Source: Flammula alnicola
Lineage: Eukaryota > Basidiomycota > Agaricomycetes > Agaricales > Strophariaceae
DNA length: 46,782 bases
NCBI GenBank assembly: GCA_015499995.1
Contig: JADNRV010000355.1
Coordinates: forward strand, 1 to 46,782
Reading direction: 5' to 3'
The translations under genes and the position numbers were made by a program. Positions 1 to 11,535 of this stretch are shown here, piece by piece (the stretch's first letter is position 1; the number at the start of each line of letters is the position of its first letter). The notes beneath the pieces are model-generated. The model was given only the letters and a program-made list of their open reading frames with translations, ran no database searches and was not told where the DNA came from.

Positions 1-825
1 AGATAGAAACACTTTCCGACACCCAGCTGCACCGCAATGTAGATCTCGAACTGTTGGGCGCAGACAAAGAAGGTGAATCAAAGGCATCATGATATATATT
101 GTTGGAATATCTTACTAGATGTGCCACACAGGATATGTCAAAACCTACATAGTGCTGCCGTCGACAATCTATGGAATTGCCACGGGAGTGCTTGTTGATA
201 AGGGAATCCAGAACCCTCATTCCATCCAAGTACCAGCTCTTATACACGCAGCTTTAGCTCGTGGTAGAGCAGGAATGATTGGAGCAGGGAAGAATTTCTG
301 GCCTGACGTGAACATTGAGGATGGTAGATTCAGTATTACCTGTTGCCCTTGAAGTTCCACTGACACACCTTACAGTCGCAGATTTGTACGTCGTACTGTA
401 CAACTCCATCCAAAAGGACCCTACGACTGGCCATGGCCGCGAGGGAATATACTTTGGCGAAAGTGGTGAACATACCTTGTACGAGGTGGGGAAAGCCATA
501 GGAGAAGCTCTCGTGGAGCTAGGCAAGTCAGATAATCCCGAACCTTCCACATTCTCAAAGGAGGAAATCGACAAATACTTCCAAGTGAGTAACTCCCGAG
601 TCTTTGTCGGAGGACATTCCTGTGGTTTGATCTAACATGTCATCCTGGTAGGGATCGACGTATCTTGGTACAAACTCCCGTTGCCGAGCGAACAGGTCAA
701 GGTCCATTGGTTGGAAGCCGATCAAGACGAAGAAAGACTTTCTTGCGAGCATTAAGCCTGAAGTCGAGGCACTGGCCAAAGGTTCCGGGCATGAGGAGCA
801 TTTGAAAGCGACGGATAAACTGTAA
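1..825 (+). CDS. NAD(P)-binding epimerase/SDR-like protein, 5'-truncated by window edge
   Basis: Four exons can be joined: 3-72, 132-323, 376-584 and 652-825, ending in TAA. The introns are 73-131, 324-375 and 585-651, all GT..AG, and the reading frame stays open through every join. The visible part carries YIVLPSTIYG, a typical substrate-side segment of atypical (extended) short-chain dehydrogenases and NAD-dependent epimerases, then ADLYVVLYNSI and a C-terminal region with GWKP and IKPEVEAL. The N-terminal Rossmann glycine motif lies outside the window. By family, it should be a soluble oxidoreductase or epimerase that binds NAD(P); the substrate cannot be told. It converges on SPC3 with only 68 bases between stop codons. 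The family call is firm, the specific function unknown. Confidence 0.8.
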
Positions 826-893
826 TATATACACCTAGCCTTTCCAGTAATTGCCCTGAAAGAAGAATACATCGAATTAAGGGTCATAAAGTT

Positions 894-1651
894 CTACAGG
901 CGAGATTGTGTTGGCGGGAAGGCAATGGCTTCGCTAGTCTTGGCTGCCTCGCCATATGTCAAAACTCCGACGTAAGGCATAACGTTGTATTTGAGGGAGT
1001 AATTGGCCGGAGGCACATTTCTTGCGAAGAAATTGTAAGTTTTCGCCGGAGAAATTTGGCAAATAACGCACTTGAATGAGGAAGAGACATCACGGAACAT
1101 ATACTTATTCTTGCCCACAAATTTGATAAATGCATCTTCTTTTCGTCGAACGATTCGATCCCAGACGACTACTTCGTTTTTCACCTGAGACGTAATCCAG
1201 CAGCGTCAATCAAGGGTTCGACCAAAGAGGGAATCCAGTACGCACTCCCTGTGAGTTGGAATATTCAGCCTCTAGATATAGAAAAAGTTGCTTAGTATTC
1301 CAGTGGAATAGAGGGGTTAAATCTAAATCGCAAAGGTTAGTTTAGCCGTAATGCGGGTAGAGATATTGCCTTCATACCAGCCGTGATGTTGAAGTGAACA
1401 AACGCCAGGTCTTGCTTCTTATTAGGGTATCGTCGGGCATTAGATGACACTCTGTACAATAGAAAGATTCATAAGTGGATTTAAAACAATTTCAATGGTT
1501 AAGCTAACACTTTGATAGAGGAAATGGCCAAGTCTCCTTGAGGTGTCGCGGTGAATACGAAGGTCGAAAGGGCGACGGCTGCCAGAAGTGCCATCATACA
1601 TGACGACAAGAATGCGGATATGTTGTTTATCCTTGAAAATATGCTATGCAT
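894..1651 (-). CDS. SPC3: Signal peptidase complex subunit 3 (SPC3/SPC22-23)
   Basis: This is a small ER-membrane subunit of the signal peptidase complex, needed for cleavage of signal peptides. The first exon encodes a start (MHSIFSRINN) followed by one hydrophobic segment (MMALLAAVALSTFVFTA), matching the single N-terminal anchor of SPC3. Family signatures follow: NARRYPNKKQDLAFV, LTPLFHWNTKQLFLYLEAEY, NEVVVWDRIV, and near the C terminus PPANYSLKYNVMP and VGVLTYGEA. Five exons are inferred. The first intron has to use a weak GTTAGC donor to keep the frame (KVVSSNARRY). The start at 1651 is the only ATG that keeps the membrane anchor. The start is divergent from BUD13, with 263 bases between the two start codons, which suggests a shared promoter region. 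Confidence 0.9.
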
Positions 1652-1914
1652 GGTGGGTTGTACTGCTTGAAAGACTTGAGGTCAAGATGAGGAAATACGG
1701 CCCAAGGTCGAGCGCGACACGTTGGAGGTTTGGTCACGATCGAAATGACACGCCGACGATTTTGGGGAAGCTCTGTTTGGCTCTGTGTAGCAAATGCCTC
1801 CAATATATTATGACTTGTTGACCAAAACCTTCGTCTGAGCTGAGCGAGTCAGCTTGCTCTCTCAATCCATATACCCCTTACTTATTTCTACTCTCCTCTG
1901 CTTAATATCTAACC

Positions 1915-2984
1915 ATGTCAAACTTGAAAGCATACCTTGCCGAAAAGTATATGTCGGGTCCTAAAGCCGACGCCATCCTTTCAAAAACGGCTCCTCTGAA
2001 GAAGAAACGCAAAGCGAAGGATGTTACAGAACCTCGGACCGGAGGAACCATGATACGCGACGAGGATGGAGGATGGGGAGAAGCACCCAAAGAAGACAAT
2101 GACGACGACATAACTGAGGCAGTGGTAGAGAAAGATCGAGGATTCAAGAAACGCAAGGTTGCGAACGCAGCTGCAGCTGCAGACTCGAGTTGGATTACTG
2201 TCCAAGAGGGAGTAGGAGGAATGCAAGTCAAGGAGGAGAGTCCTGCACCCGACGAAAAGCCCATGGTCGTCGATACGCCTTTCGTTGGAGGTCTCGTGCG
2301 CCCTGAGCACCTGAAGAGAATGCTGCCACAAAATAATGTCACTATCACCGATAACTTGACCGCGGAAGAGATCGCGCGCGCACAGGAGACGGTGTATCGT
2401 GATTCCGCCGGAAAGAAGATAGACACAAAGGCTGCCAGGGCAGAGGCAGCGCGTCTGAAACGTCTGCAAGAGGAAAAGGAGGCGCAGAAGATGGAATGGG
2501 GGAAAGGTTTAGTGCAGAAAGAAGAAGCTGAGAAACGCAGAAAGCAGTTGGAGAAGAACAAGACTACAGCATTCGCACGACATGCAGACGACAAAGAGCT
2601 GAACGAAGAACTAAAGGCGAAAGAATTATGGAATGATCCAGCGGCTGCGTTCTTGACTGTGAGCTTTGCTCCACACCTTTCTCTGCCCTATAATTTGAAC
2701 TAACATGTCGGTCATGATTGATATACAGAAAAAGAAAGCCAAAGGACCTCGTAAACCTGAATATATTGGTCCTCCACCTCCCCCGAATCGGTTTGGTATC
2801 AAGCCTGGTTACAGATGGGATGGCGTCGGTAAGTTTCCATCTTGGTGTCCTTCAGCGTTATGCCTCACAGTTCCTTAATTCTACAGACAGAGGTACTGGG
2901 TTTGAGAAGAAACTTTTCGAAAGCAAAAATGCTAAGAGGCGTTTGGTCACGGAGAGTTACCAATGGGGTGTTGACGATATGTGA
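1915..2984 (+). CDS. BUD13: Pre-mRNA-splicing factor BUD13/CWC26
   Basis: Three exons (1915-2658, 2729-2828, 2887-2984) give 313 residues, ending GVDDM. BUD13 is a nuclear RES-complex subunit that acts in the activated spliceosome. The N terminus begins [20 protein letters not shown], the usual BUD13 start. A lysine-rich, charged, helical middle follows ([21 protein letters not shown]). The C-terminal exons carry the diagnostic block [20 protein letters not shown], then [11 protein letters not shown] and YQWGVDDM. The short alanine run AAAAA near residue 85 is low complexity. Both introns are GT..AG (70 and 58 bases). The length is within the range of fungal BUD13 proteins. The gene shares its upstream region with SPC3. 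Confidence 0.93.
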
Positions 2985-3874
2985 GGTAGCAGGCACATTC
3001 TCACCTTTTCTAGTACCTGGCGAGTTGTGAGCTTTATTTCTTCGCTATGTCCTAAATTCCATGCTTAGAGCTAAATCTACCATCAGAGTCGGATTGTTGT
3101 TATCCTTCGTGAACTACAACGCCAGCACAGAGTGTCTGGTAGGCGTGTCGAAACATTACGCGGCTAGCTTGTCGAGGAAAACGCCAGCTTTTCGAAAGCT
3201 AGAGGACCTATGGTCTTGTCTCGCCTTTGGTGGCTTCCGGATGCGCTTCATTGCCAGGAACGTATCATGCACACGGACTTCTCAACGTTTCTTGTCACAC
3301 GATCGAGGCAGTGGAATAGCCGTCAATTATTTTCCCCAGAGCCATCCGTCGCGGGATCATTTAGTGCGACTTCACGGTTGCGTTTGTCCTTCAATGTAAC
3401 ATGCCCAATCCAATTTTCTGAAATGCGCGTCCCCTTCATACTCGATTTTTTACGTCACAGAAAGAAATCACCCTTTCAGAGAATAACGGGGGTTGAAGCT
3501 GGCTGATTTGGGTTTCAGGGGAGTACCCAGAATATATTAGCAACAGCATGATGGCATACCTTCGCGTCCGAGACTCAAATATGAGGAACCAGACAGTTTT
3601 TTAATCAACAGGGACTAGAAATACTAGTCAAATCCAACGCAAATCGCGTACTTGCGCGCTTTGAGGTACGGCGATTCCCTGTGATGATTTTAACATGGTG
3701 CAAAAATGGAGAGAAGAGTCAAGCTTTCGTAATTTCTTTTCGTCACACTGCATAATTCAGAAGAAAACTAAAGGGCATTAACACCAACATTCGGCGAGAA
3801 GGCTGACATGAGAAAAGCTAGATGAAGGAAGAGAAAAAAGCGTATATAGCACAAGTAAAATACAAGTCGAGGGT
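2985..3874 (+). other. Intergenic stretch between BUD13 and RPT6 (convergent 3' ends)
   Basis: About 890 bases lie between two convergent genes. Overlapping open frames of 98 and 112 codons occur on the plus strand between 3061 and 3506. They have no recognisable motif, no splice logic joining them and unbiased codon use, so I do not call a gene. Nothing else is recognised here. Confidence 0.4.
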
Positions 3875-5413
<1,539 letters not shown>

Positions 5414-5798
5414 TGTGGATGTGGTCGCAGTCGAGGAAGGGGGTACGCGTCCATAGGCGTCCCTCTCATCACGTTACGTCGCCCATTATTTGGTCGGGTT
5501 GACATTGCCAAATATTGGCTATCTCATCCTCTGACTTCAAACTTCGTTGAACGCCGACTCCTGAAACTCGGAGAAAAGCCAACAGTGACCACAATTCTGC
5601 TATTGACACTCATCTCTAATTTCTATTCGTCAAACTGTGCCAGGTTTGTATGACAACCAGGACCTCCTAAACAAAGTTCAACCAGAGTTAAACTGGCGGC
5701 CCTTCTCAAGCCCTTCTGCCAGGTTTCTGGCCTCGTCTCCAAACGCTACGTTGGTGATCTACAGGCCAACAAAGGCACTCTTTCTCTCCCTTTAAATC
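5414..5798. promoter_or_regulatory. Divergent upstream region of RPT6 and the F-box gene
   Basis: There are 385 bases between two divergent start codons. I looked for the yeast PACE/Rpn4 core (GGTGGCAAA) expected upstream of proteasome genes and did not see it. Pyrimidine-rich runs precede both start codons. No TATA box is evident. Confidence 0.35.
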
Positions 5799-7005
5799 AT
5801 GATTGTTGTTCCCCTCGACCTTATTGGGGTTGTTTTCGACATTCTTGCTTGCGACGACGGAGATTTCACGTCTTTGAAGGCATGCTCTCTCACTTGTCGG
5901 GCCTTCCTTCCTCTGTGCAGGAAATACATATTTACCTCCCTCGATATTGGGGCACCCTACTCCGATCAGTCTTCTAGGATATACAGGTTAGGAAAACTAC
6001 TCGCTACTACAAAGATTGCGGATTATGTCCGAAAGTTGGTTTTGGGCGATAACTTTCAGTTTTGCATCGGCCTTCCAGCGATCCTCAAGCGACTTACCAG
6101 AGTGAACTACCTCGCTCTCTTTAATGCCACCAGGCTAATCGATTGGAACGATATAACCCCACCAATGAAGGACGCCCTGCTTTACCTCATGAACCTTCCG
6201 ACACTACTTCCCTCAAATTGACCTGCATCAATAACTTCCCCATATCAGCTATGGTATCATGTACCCAACTCCGGCATTTTGAGATTTATTTCGTTTATAT
6301 CACAGACAGTGACGACGCTCCTCCTCCAACACTACCTGTTACACCCATTCTACTAGAGGGGTATACATTTATGTTCTCAAGCACTATAACGACGAAGAAA
6401 ATCTTGGACGCGAAGCGCTCAGATGGACAATTTGTCTTTGATTTCACAAATCTCAAAAAAAAAATGGCCGGGTGCTATAGCACAGAAGTCACGGATGTAG
6501 TACAGAGCATAATGAGAAGAAACCGCCAGCTTACAATGATTGATCTGTCAGGTAAGCTTTTCTCCATACCGTTCAGACGATGTTAATGTGTTCTCTTTCA
6601 GCCTGTAGGGAATTTAGCTTCTTAGGGTTCGCTGGGGCAATCGCTCTATCTATGAGCACACTCAAGAAAGTGATCCTAGAGATCTTGGTTAACAACGAAC
6701 ATGTAGATCCTCTTCCTGGTCTTTGCAACGAGCTGGAAGAAATAGCGGGGAAGAATGTCCTTGAAGATTTGGAGATTTGTGTCTCCGTTCAGGCGAATGC
6801 GTATAGCAAGACTGCAGAAGGATTGGGAAGGCTCGATGAAGTTCTTGGCAAATCTGGATGGTCTGCTTTGAAGAAGGTTTCACTCGATATTTACATACGG
6901 GTGCCTGGAACGCCCTATCATGACTGGGTGAGGCTATCAGCCCAGAAACAATTCCCCGTTCTGTCGTCAAACAAAACGGTCGCCTTTCACTTTGAAGTTA
7001 AATAG
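5799..7005 (+). pseudogene. F-box-like protein gene with an apparent one-base frameshift
   Basis: The N terminus has an F-box-like start: PLDLIGVVFDIL, then SLKACSLTCRAFLPLCRKYI. This matches the large agaricomycete family in which the F-box (Skp1-binding) is followed by leucine-rich sequence. The first frame runs to a TGA at about 6219. Similarity continues in the next frame from about 6203 (TSLKLTCINNFPIS), so one base appears to be missing between 6201 and 6206. No intron of plausible size can bridge these adjacent frames. A normal GT..AG intron at about 6552-6601 joins the second frame to the last exon, which ends NKTVAFHFEVK. Either it is a recent pseudogene or a sequencing error. The role would be substrate recognition in an SCF ubiquitin ligase, target unknown. 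Confidence 0.65.
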
Positions 7006-7688
7006 GATCTAATATGTATGATTCATTTTTTGGATAAAGCACGCCTTGTTCTTAGCAACATATACGAACTTGTAGCTTGGTAGCGAGTTCCCTGAAACAA
7101 GGAATTTTGAATGGAAACCCGCCAAGGATTTGGAGACTCGGTTTACGCCCTTCATGAGAATCGAGGAGGCATAGCTACCGTTTCAGAGAGCGGGGAACGG
7201 ACGGACGGATGGAGTCTAGGACATTTGGAAAGTCCATGAGAATGGATGCAACTTGGATGCGACCATATGTAACAGCTTTCCCAGGTATAATGAAACCTGC
7301 AAGAAGCTTTACTTGAATAGCAGGATCCATATCACGGCAGGTTGTCAACTGCCGTTGTTGGTCTGATGGGATTGAGGGAATTACGGGGCCAGCGGCAGTT
7401 GAAGAATGAGCGCAGAGACAGACTTTTGGGCTCAAGAATGCTGCAGTGATGCATAAATTCTCCGTAAAGCACATAGAGGTTTGCTTTTCAACGAAAGTTC
7501 TTAGAGAGACAAATATTTTGTGGAGAACATGACGGGAGGAGGAGAAAAACGAGTGATGGTTGGTGGCGATGAGCCTGAGTAAGGATTTGGTAATGCAAAT
7601 GAGGCCGTCCATGACACGGGCCTGTATCAGTCTGGTCGTTTCATCAACGTCTCCATGTCCCTTTGACTCTTACTCTCATCTACTTACA
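7006..7688 (-). other. Region between the F-box gene and BSD2 with an orphan minus-strand ORF
   Basis: An uninterrupted 145-codon frame lies on the minus strand at 7175-7612. It begins 77 bases upstream of the BSD2 start codon, so it could be divergent from BSD2. The product has no signal peptide, repeat or motif that I recognise, and there are no clear splice sites extending it. I leave it as an unverified ORF. The rest of the stretch shows nothing recognisable. Confidence 0.25.
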
Positions 7689-9073
7689 ATGTCTGCTCGT
7701 TATGCACCTCTCTCGAATCCGCGCTCAGCGCCGGACGCACAGCGTGAGATGGAGGAAGCATTCGATCTGGACGACGACAACGACGCCCATACTGCCCACG
7801 AATCAACTCCACTCACCAATAATGTTATTTCCCCACATCCAGAGCCGTCCTCAAGGCAGGAGACAAGCGCCATTCCAGGTGTCTACGACTTTGAGCGCGA
7901 GTATGACTTCCCCCCACCTGGCTCGCCGCCACCTCCATCTTCTAGAGCGCTTCCGAATGATTACGGAAATTCCAACGGTCTTTTACCCACCTCACCAGTT
8001 GCTATCCCCAAACCTCGTCGCTCTTTCTTTAGCAGAGTTGCTGGAGCAATCCTTCCAACGCATTACCAGCGTGTGCCAACGGAGCACCCTCTCACACACC
8101 CCACAGGAGGCGGAATTGAAAACGATGGCGTATTTGCAAACGTTACAGCCAAACCTCAAGCTGCGAGAGTAGTCCGCACAGAGGATGGCGACGTACACAT
8201 GGTACCCGAAGATAATCAGAAGGAGAGCCCACCTGTAAGAACATTAATATTTCCCCCTCGTTTTCCCTTGTATTAATGCTTGTATTATAGACTTATCAGG
8301 AGGCTCAGGCAGACGCTGTCCCACCCTACTGGGAGACCACAATCCATGCCCCTGCAGGCCTCGAAGGCTCTGACATGATCGTCGATGATCTACCGACAGG
8401 CTCCTTCCTGATATTCTGCCTGAATGTCTTCATCTCCTTTTTCTTCCAATTCGTCGGATTCCTTCTCACCTACCTCCTCCACACCTCTCATGCGGCCAAG
8501 TTCGGCTCTCGCGCTGGGCTTGGGCTCACACTCATCCAATACGGCTTCTACTCGCGGTCTATGAGTTTGGGTGACGACAGTCAAGCCGACGGTTTGTCGG
8601 GTCAGGGTTCAGATGGCAACTGGGCTAGTCCGCCAGCAGTGACACCCCATGCCCCAACTACGCCAACACCGAATAATACGGGCGAAATGATGTCTACTAC
8701 AGCGAGAGACTGGCTTTCGTTCCTGTTCATGACCCTGGGTAAGTCTTCCAACAATCAAAGTCCATCATCATTGTTCCTTATTGATCATCTTGTTTTAGGC
8801 TGGTTCCTCCTGCTCTCATCTATCATCGGCTTCTGGAGGGTCAAACGCTGGGAAAGTTCAGTACGCGCTCCCGTGCCCCCTCCAACTGCTGATCAGGTAC
8901 AGAGAGACCGAACTGTGCGACAAAACCTGGAAGAGGCCTTCGGATTTTCGTTTGGCGAGGACCACCATGAAATAATAATCCACCGAGACCAATCAGGCAA
9001 TGCCATCCCAACGCAAATTGTCATGGATGAGGCAAGGTTGGCCAGAGATCTAAGAGCAGCTGGAATTCTTTGA
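7689..9073 (+). CDS. BSD2: BSD2/NDFIP family metal-homeostasis membrane adaptor
   Basis: Three exons (7689-8234, 8291-8738, 8799-9073) give 422 residues. The N-terminal ~180 residues are hydrophilic and proline-rich, starting MSARYAPLSNPR. Exon 2 starts next to a PPY-type element (VPPYWETT), of the kind bound by WW-domain ubiquitin ligases. Membrane segments follow: GSFLIFCLNVFISFFFQFVG, a second around GLTLIQYGFYS, and WLSFLFMTLG/WFLLLSSIIGFW, which spans an intron. This is the architecture of the Bsd2/NDFIP family, in which Golgi/endosomal proteins recruit Rsp5/NEDD4 ligases to sort membrane proteins such as metal transporters for degradation. The start at 7689 was chosen over an upstream in-frame codon at 7560 because conserved sequence begins there and the extension has no BSD2-like features. 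Confidence 0.88.
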
Positions 9074-9588
9074 CCTGTTTTCTTGTGTGTTCCCTTGCTG
9101 TTTAGTCGTTGATACTTTCAGAATTGAATTATAATTGTGTTTATTGCTATCTTTGCTATCTCAACCCTTGATGTACATTCACCCTCGCTTCTGTCATTTA
9201 CTATATGGACTTGCTTATATCTTGTGCATTCACCCAGAAAGTCATATACCTGGCTACTCAGTGGCGGCCCAACGGCTTGGAAGTTCATGGACGACATTTT
9301 CGTATCAACCTCGGCGACATGCGTCGTACAGAAGGCGACAACGATTTGTGGCGTGCTGTGGTCCTTAGTTGCGGTGTAATTTTATCCCCAGGCCGCAGCG
9401 TTTCCGATCTTCGAAAGCTTGAGAGACGGCGTCTGCATGTTCCCATACAAATGTAATCTGTATCAACTGATTCAAGTCCGTATCTCACATCACTTATTAT
9501 AAAATCAAACACTTGAGGCCAAGATCCGAAATACGTCTTTTCGTCACTCTCACTACTTTCAGGAGCCTGCACAGTCAATGAACGCTTC
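9074..9588. other. Intergenic region between convergent BSD2 and ASA1
   Basis: These 515 bases separate two 3' ends. Short frames of 77-97 codons on both strands overlap each other and show no family resemblance. I see no gene. Confidence 0.35.
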
Positions 9589-11181
9589 TTATTTCTCGAA
9601 GCTCATCAGAGACCAGATTGAGATACGGTTGTCTTTAGCACCTGCTATCAACCATCTACACCTTTCGGCCCTCTCTTCCGAAGTCATTTCGTCGTCGTCT
9701 TCGTCATCGTGAGCGCTCCCATCTAGCGATGTGTCCCTCGATGTCGAAACCCCAATATCTCGTGCGAACTCCACACATTGGCAGGCTAACTTATGGTACT
9801 TCAGTGTACCGAGAGGTTTGAATGATTTTGTCGAATACAAGCGGACCCTATAAATATTTGATTAGCGTATACAGAAGGATATGATAATGTATACCATACT
9901 TTCCATCCCACCCTCCCACTGCACACACTTTGCCGTCATCCCGAATTGCAACTGATCCATTCCCCGCATGCTTCGTCCGGTGAGCTACACCATGTTCTTC
10001 AGGAGGAGGCTTGTCAACCTAAGATATTAAATATAACTATGAGAAATAACAAATGCAACAAAGACAGAAAGGAAACATTTACTGTAAGATCATACCGGCC
10101 GATAATGTGGTCTGCGGAAACAGTCACCGCAAATTCATTTGCACGAGACACTCTCATTGCCATGACTGGATACAAGCATAAGCCTGAGCGAGTGGCACGC
10201 ACGAAAGAAGCTTAGGACCCACTTGAATCGACATGAAGCTTCGACTTCCAAATAATCTCCCAACCTTCGCCTTCGATAGAAACCGCCTTCGCGCTACGCG
10301 TGTATTCACGCAGAACGACGCTGCCATTTTCATACGCTGCCAAAATCCGCAAATTACCTCGCGCGGAAGCGGAAGATGAAGTGGCGTCTGCTTTTTGGTG
10401 GTAGAGATGTACGGACATCATTATACCTATGTAAAAGGATGAGGATTTTCTATACATGATATATACGAAGAAGTGCCTACCTGGGTTATTTCTTCCACCA
10501 GGATTTGCAGAGAGGACAGATTTCTTGACTTCCTGACCAATAGCAGCATGCACTCGGTCCATAATAGGCAGGGACCAAACGTCAGCCTGAAAATAATTCT
10601 AACTTGATGGTCTAGATTCCTTTGGGAGGAACAATACATACTGTTGACGAGTCTACGAGGTTGGGAAGGGCAATCAAAGCTTTGGGCTTCGCATTTTCTT
10701 CAGAGACTTTCGGCAGCCTCAACAGGGAAAAGCGACAGAAATTGAGGGCATTGACGTCCATAGAATAACAAAACGTCGGGTTTGGGAGACTAGGTAGCCC
10801 TGCCGAACCACCGATTCGTGCATCTAAAGGCAATTCTTCGATTCGTTGCCATACGTGTACTTTGTTATCGCGTCCGTGTCTTCACGTTGAAAGGTCTCAT
10901 CAATCTTGATGAATGGCTAGAACAGAAGGACATACAGACGTTACGATGAATTTGTCCCACTCCTCGACTCCCAGGATAGAATCGGTATGGGCTTTCCACA
11001 CTGTTATAGAGCGTAAGGAGCGCGTCGATGTAACAACGACTTTCCCCGAAGTATCTGCAGAGTAGATTCGTTCGTTATCATCAGAAAAAGCAACTGCGCT
11101 TATTGAAGAGGAGTGTGAACGAAGCAGATGTAAAGGAGTCGGCGGTGGAGGCGAGGTTGAAGTAACACCGGGATTGGCCAT
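9589..11181 (-). CDS. ASA1: ASTRA-associated protein 1-like WD40 protein (Asa1/GNB1L)
   Basis: The gene is split by several short introns, and its pieces read as WD40 blades. The N terminus has LHLLRSHSSSISAVAFSDDN and IYSADTSGKVVV, then WKAHTDSILGV, HGRDNKVHVWQRI, and later VVLREYTRS, KVCAVGGWDGK and VRLYSTKSFKPLG. The last blade is CRWLIAGAKDNRISIWSL. This order, with a conserved HGRDN segment in blade 3, matches Asa1 of fungi and GNB1L of animals. These are partners of the Tel2-Tti1-Tti2/ASTRA system that supports maturation of PIKK kinases. An acidic insert (DDEDDDEMTSEE) sits in the last exon. One intron needs a GTCTGT donor to keep the HGRDN junction in frame. The WD40 call is certain, the Asa1 assignment likely. 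Confidence 0.8.
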
Positions 11182-11535
11182 GGTACGCTTTCATTCAGGT
11201 TCTATTTGACTTTAGTGAGGCCAATCGAGACTTGGTGTCAAATAGAGCAGCCTTTCATTGTTTAAGAAGATGTTCGTTGTCGAAGAGCTTGGTCAAGACT
11301 TGTCATGCATGGGCAATGTCCACAAGTGTCCTACCCTAATATGGTCATCATCTGAATCTCCCAACATCATCATGACTCAGATCAGATATTTCGAACAGCA
11401 TTGGGGACCTTCAGCGCGGCCAGAAAAAAAGGTTTTACATAAAAAGTACATACATACTCTACACATCCGTAATATCACAAACTCTTCTCCAAGAAAGACT
11501 AGAAAAACTTCAAGCTAGCCATACAATCCATCCAC
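11182..11535. other. Region between the ASA1 start and the MFS1 3' end
   Basis: These 354 bases should hold the ASA1 promoter and the MFS1 terminator region, both genes being on the minus strand. A plus-strand 86-codon frame at 11258-11518 has no features. Nothing else is recognised. Confidence 0.35.

Noticed and set aside
1205..1222. GGTTCGACC, like a tRNA B box
   Set aside because: It lies within an SPC3 intron; no acceptor stem or A box is seen nearby. The same applies to a similar string near 40361.
3061..3506. Two overlapping plus-strand ORFs after BUD13
   Set aside because: No motif, no consistent splicing and ordinary composition; BUD13 already ends at a conserved GVDDM stop.
6447..6465. 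A-rich run as possible retroposon tail
   Set aside because: It lies inside the F-box coding frame (lysine codons), with no target-site duplication.
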